22,421 nt of DNA, from positions 1 through 22,421 of the forward strand of contig CAYLXH010000018.1 in the NCBI GenBank assembly GCA_964387535.1. The letters are read 5' to 3'. Below the pieces are notes generated by a model. The model searched no databases, was not told the origin of the DNA, and saw only the letters and a program-made list of their open reading frames with translations. The stretch comes from Butyricicoccus_A sp964387535 (lineage in GTDB: Bacteria > Bacillota > Clostridia > Oscillospirales > Butyricicoccaceae). Within the stretch, counting starts at the first letter, position 1. Each line of letters opens with the position of its first letter. Position numbers and translations under genes: made by a program. Below, piece by piece: positions 20,725 through 22,421 of the stretch.

Positions 20725-20753
20725 TTGCAAATCCTACAGAGCTGCGTTATAAT
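20725..20753 (+). promoter_or_regulatory. mrnC promoter
   Basis: TTGCAA (20725-20730), a 17-base spacer and a perfect TATAAT (20748-20753). It lies just beside the divergent thioredoxin promoter, the two -10 boxes being six bases apart. Confidence 0.75.
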
Positions 20754-20759
20754 ATACAC

Positions 20760-20788
20760 ATTATATCCTCTTTCTCATAAATTGTGAA
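20760..20788 (-). promoter_or_regulatory. Thioredoxin gene promoter
   Basis: On the minus strand TTCACA (20788-20783), a 17-base spacer and TATAAT (20765-20760). Transcription from here and from the mrnC promoter must cross, so the two genes may interfere with each other. Confidence 0.75.
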
Positions 20789-20836
20789 TCATTATTTTGC
20801 AAATTATAGAAATTTTTTTGTTGGAAAGGTATGAAT

Positions 20837-21262
20837 ATGACCGATTTTCTTCATCCATCCATGGATTCTGACCATCTCAATGCCATGAGTTCGCTCGCGC
20901 TGGCACACATCGGCGACTGTGTATACGAAATCATGACCCGTTCCTGGCTGACCACTTCAGGCTTGGTCACCAGCCGCAACCTGCACCGTCATACCATCCG
21001 TCTGGTCTGTGCCGGTGCACAGGCCGCCGGCGCCGCCGCAATTCATCCGCTTTTGACGGAGGACGAGCTGACCGTGTTCCGCCGCGGACGCAATGCCAAG
21101 CCCAAATCCATCCCAAAGTCCTCCACTGTCTCCGAATATGCACACGCGACAGCGGTGGAAACCTTGTTTGGCTGGCTGTATCTCCAGCAGCGCTACGACC
21201 GTCTCAACGAGCTGTATGCAGTGCTTCTCCCCGCCGCTCAGGAGTGGGCGGAAAAGCACTGA
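20837..21262 (+). CDS. mrnC: Mini-ribonuclease III
   Basis: A Firmicute enzyme made only of the RNase III catalytic domain, which trims the ends of 23S rRNA precursor. The 141-residue product has ALAHIGDCVYE (catalytic Asp27), RRGRNAKPKSIPKSSTVSEY, the conserved basic linker and SEYAHAT motif, and VETLFGWLYLQQRYDRL, corresponding to the second acidic active-site helix. There is no double-stranded-RNA-binding domain, as expected for MrnC. ATG 20837 is preferred because GGAAAGG lies about seven bases upstream; ATG 20831 nearly touches it. It is often found after cysS in other Firmicutes; here it stands alone with its own promoter. Confidence 0.95.
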   Translation: MTDFLHPSMDSDHLNAMSSLALAHIGDCVYEIMTRSWLTTSGLVTSRNLHRHTIRLVCAGAQAAGAAAIHPLLTEDELTVFRRGRNAKPKSIPKSSTVSEYAHATAVETLFGWLYLQQRYDRLNELYAVLLPAAQEWAEKH

Positions 21263-21294
21263 GGGAAACCAACCATCTGCGGTCAGCTTCCCTC
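21261..21294 (-). terminator. Terminator-like hairpin of the Asn/Gln-rich gene, overlapping the mrnC stop
   Basis: On the minus strand 21294-21281 pairs with 21274-21261 over 14 positions, three of them G-T wobbles; on the plus strand those three become mismatches. The structure therefore belongs to the minus-strand RNA. T4 follows eight bases later. Its last bases lie in the mrnC stop codon. Confidence 0.55.
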
Positions 21295-21305
21295 GGTTCC
21301 CCAAA

Positions 21306-21470
21306 TTAGAATTCCGAAGAATTCTTCTTGTTTCTGCTATTGAACTGATTGTTCTGATTCTGCTTCTGGTTGTTCTGGTTCTGGTTATTCTGATTGTTCT
21401 GGTTCTGATTGTTCTGGTTCTGATTGTTCTGGTTCTGCTTCTGGTTGTTCTGATTGTTATCTCTGGACAT
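21306..21470 (-). CDS. Asn/Gln-repeat small protein (54 aa)
   Basis: I do not recognise a characterised family. The 54-residue product starts MSRDNNQNNQKQNQ and consists of Asn-Asn-Gln and Asn-Gln units to about residue 42. It ends FNSRNKKNSSEF, which is basic then acidic. There is no membrane segment, signal or cysteine. The start at 21470 is well supported: AGAGGTGA lies at the normal distance upstream. The coding DNA includes three exact 15-bp tandem repeats. Similar low-complexity Asn/Gln proteins exist in clostridia, some among spore-associated small proteins, but nothing here shows sporulation control. On the minus strand TATACT (21506-21501) is a possible -10 box without a good -35. 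It converges on mrnC. Confidence 0.7.
   Translation of the reverse strand: MSRDNNQNNQKQNQNNQNQNNQNQNNQNNQNQNNQKQNQNNQFNSRNKKNSSEF
21388..21432 (-). repeat. Three exact 15-bp tandem repeats coding Asn/Gln units
   Basis: The plus-strand unit TTCTGATTGTTCTGG is repeated exactly at 21388-21402, 21403-21417 and 21418-21432, with degenerate copies on both sides (21345-21458). The period is a multiple of three, so length changes keep the frame. Confidence 0.95.
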
Positions 21471-21663
21471 GGAATCACCTCTTTTCTTTTGCAGCACTAG
21501 TATATCCAAACCCATGAGTTTTATCCCGCTCCTTTTGTTCAGAAGCGCAACACCTCCGTTTTGTCCGGAACAAATCAGGATGGCGCAGCAGAAACCTTAC
21601 CGACACGATGCATCATCATCGCTCCAAACACACAAAATGCCGCTCTTTTTTCCACCGAACGTC

Positions 21664-21692
21664 TTGTCAAGCATTTTTGTGTTTGATATAAT
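21664..21692 (+). promoter_or_regulatory. Promoter of the yebC gene
   Basis: TTGTCA (21664-21669), a 17-base spacer and a perfect TATAAT (21687-21692), about 85 bases before the start codon. Confidence 0.85.
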
Positions 21693-21775
21693 AAATTGTT
21701 GTCGTATGCCATATGACAATCTTTTCACCCATTTTGATTCATATTATTTCACATATCATACAGGAGGTACTTTCC

Positions 21776-22421
21776 ATGTCAGGACATTCCAAATGGCATA
21801 ATATCCAAAAGACCAAGGGCGCAAACGACGCCAAGAGAGCCGCAATTTTTACCAAAATCGGCCGTAAGATGGCCGTTGCCATCAAGGAAGGCGGCAGCGC
21901 CAACCCCGATAACAACAGCAAGCTGCGTGACGTCATCGCAGATGCCAAGGCAAACAACGTCCCCAAGGACAACATCAAGCGCATGCTCGACCGCTTCAGC
22001 GGCGACAACGGCGCGGTAAACTACGAGTCCAACACCTACGAAGGCTACGGCCCGTCCGGCATCGCTGTCATCTGTGAGACGCTGACCGACAACCGTAACC
22101 GCACGGTAGCGGATGTGCGCCACTACTTCGATAAGTTCGGCACCGGTCTGGGCAACGCCGGCTGTGTCTCGTGGCAGTTCGAGCAGAAGGGTGTGCTGGT
22201 CATTGAGCGCGGCGAGCTGGATGAGGACGAAGTCATGATGACTGCCCTGGACGCCGGCGCTGACGATTTCCAGGCCGATGAGGACGTATTCCAGGTATTC
22301 ACTGCTCCGGAAGAGTTCGCTGCCGTCCGCGATGCACTCCAGGAGGGCGGTTTTGAATTCGTATCCGCTGAAGTAGAGATGGTTCCCTCCAACACCATCA
22401 CGCTGGAGAGCGAAGAGGACA
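21776..22421 (+). CDS. yebC: YebC/PmpR-family protein, 3'-truncated by window edge
   Basis: The frame is open to the end of the window, giving 215 residues of an expected 240 or so. It begins MSGHSKWHNIQKTKGANDAK, the hallmark N-terminus of the family. It continues with IFTKIGRKMAVAIKEGG, NVPKDNIKRMLDRF and YEGYGPSGIAVICETLTDNRNRT, then domain 3 with GNAGCVSWQFEQKGVL. The family was long annotated as transcriptional regulators; recent work on bacterial and mitochondrial members points to a role in translation, including through proline-rich stretches. The start is firm: AGGAGG at 21762-21767 lies eight bases before ATG 21776. It has its own promoter. Confidence 0.96.
   Translation, partial: MSGHSKWHNIQKTKGANDAKRAAIFTKIGRKMAVAIKEGGSANPDNNSKLRDVIADAKANNVPKDNIKRMLDRFSGDNGAVNYESNTYEGYGPSGIAVICETLTDNRNRTVADVRHYFDKFGTGLGNAGCVSWQFEQKGVLVIERGELDEDEVMMTALDAGADDFQADEDVFQVFTAPEEFAAVRDALQEGGFEFVSAEVEMVPSNTITLESEED

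Noticed and set aside
21345..21458. The 15-bp repeats as a CRISPR-like array
   Set aside because: Units are contiguous without spacers and keep a coding frame, so they are a coding minisatellite.

Overview
The window reads as ordinary chromosomal DNA of a moderately GC-rich, low-mobility Firmicute, most likely a gut Clostridia member of the Oscillospirales type. The evidence is the gene set (Mini-RNase III, Firmicute-size Pgi, an MtlR-like PRD regulator, HPr/EI, YebC), strong AGGAGG-type ribosome binding sites, and sigma-A promoters with TTGACA/TATACT-like boxes. A run of ten N (7731-7740) marks a draft assembly gap. The genus assignment is inference. I saw no transposase, phage gene, CRISPR array or replication origin.

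Layout, left to right. 1-3240: the 3' part of glmS and complete pgi, two enzymes acting at fructose-6-phosphate, each with its own terminator. 3236-4981: a MATE efflux pump behind a 300-base leader that holds a 23-bp palindrome. 4995-5820: a small acidic protein (minus) and an XRE regulator (plus), facing away from each other and bracketed by two near-identical bidirectional terminators. 5786-6143: no credible protein gene, but a minus-strand promoter, paired internal segments and a terminator, which together look like an unrecognised structured RNA of about 320 nt. 6245-7364: a LacI-type regulator whose promoter overlaps an inverted repeat.

7423-12776 (minus) is the most interesting protein block. 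It is an apparent operon encoding an MtlR-like PRD/EIIB/EIIA regulator, a soluble EIIB-EIIA fusion, an unusual HPr-like protein, HPr and Enzyme I. This is a full phosphorelay from PEP to a regulator with no membrane EIIC in the cluster. Both HPr proteins keep His15 but lack the regulatory Ser46. The apparent frameshift in ptsI is explained by the N-gap.

13093-17374: a small two-helix membrane protein with a strong promoter and two direct repeats, a prolyl-tRNA-editing-domain protein, tRNA-Arg(ACG), glycerol kinase, and an M16 zinc peptidase; glpK appears to be reached only by reading through a hairpin after the peptidase gene. 17520-18765: a four-helix membrane protein and a HAD phosphatase whose short leader can form two competing hairpins, one hiding the ribosome binding site. 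18792-20213: ornithine carbamoyltransferase plus a small downstream protein. 20300-22421: a thioredoxin with a CEPC active site, divergent Mini-RNase III, a 54-residue Asn/Gln-repeat protein on the minus strand, and the start of a YebC-family gene that runs off the window.
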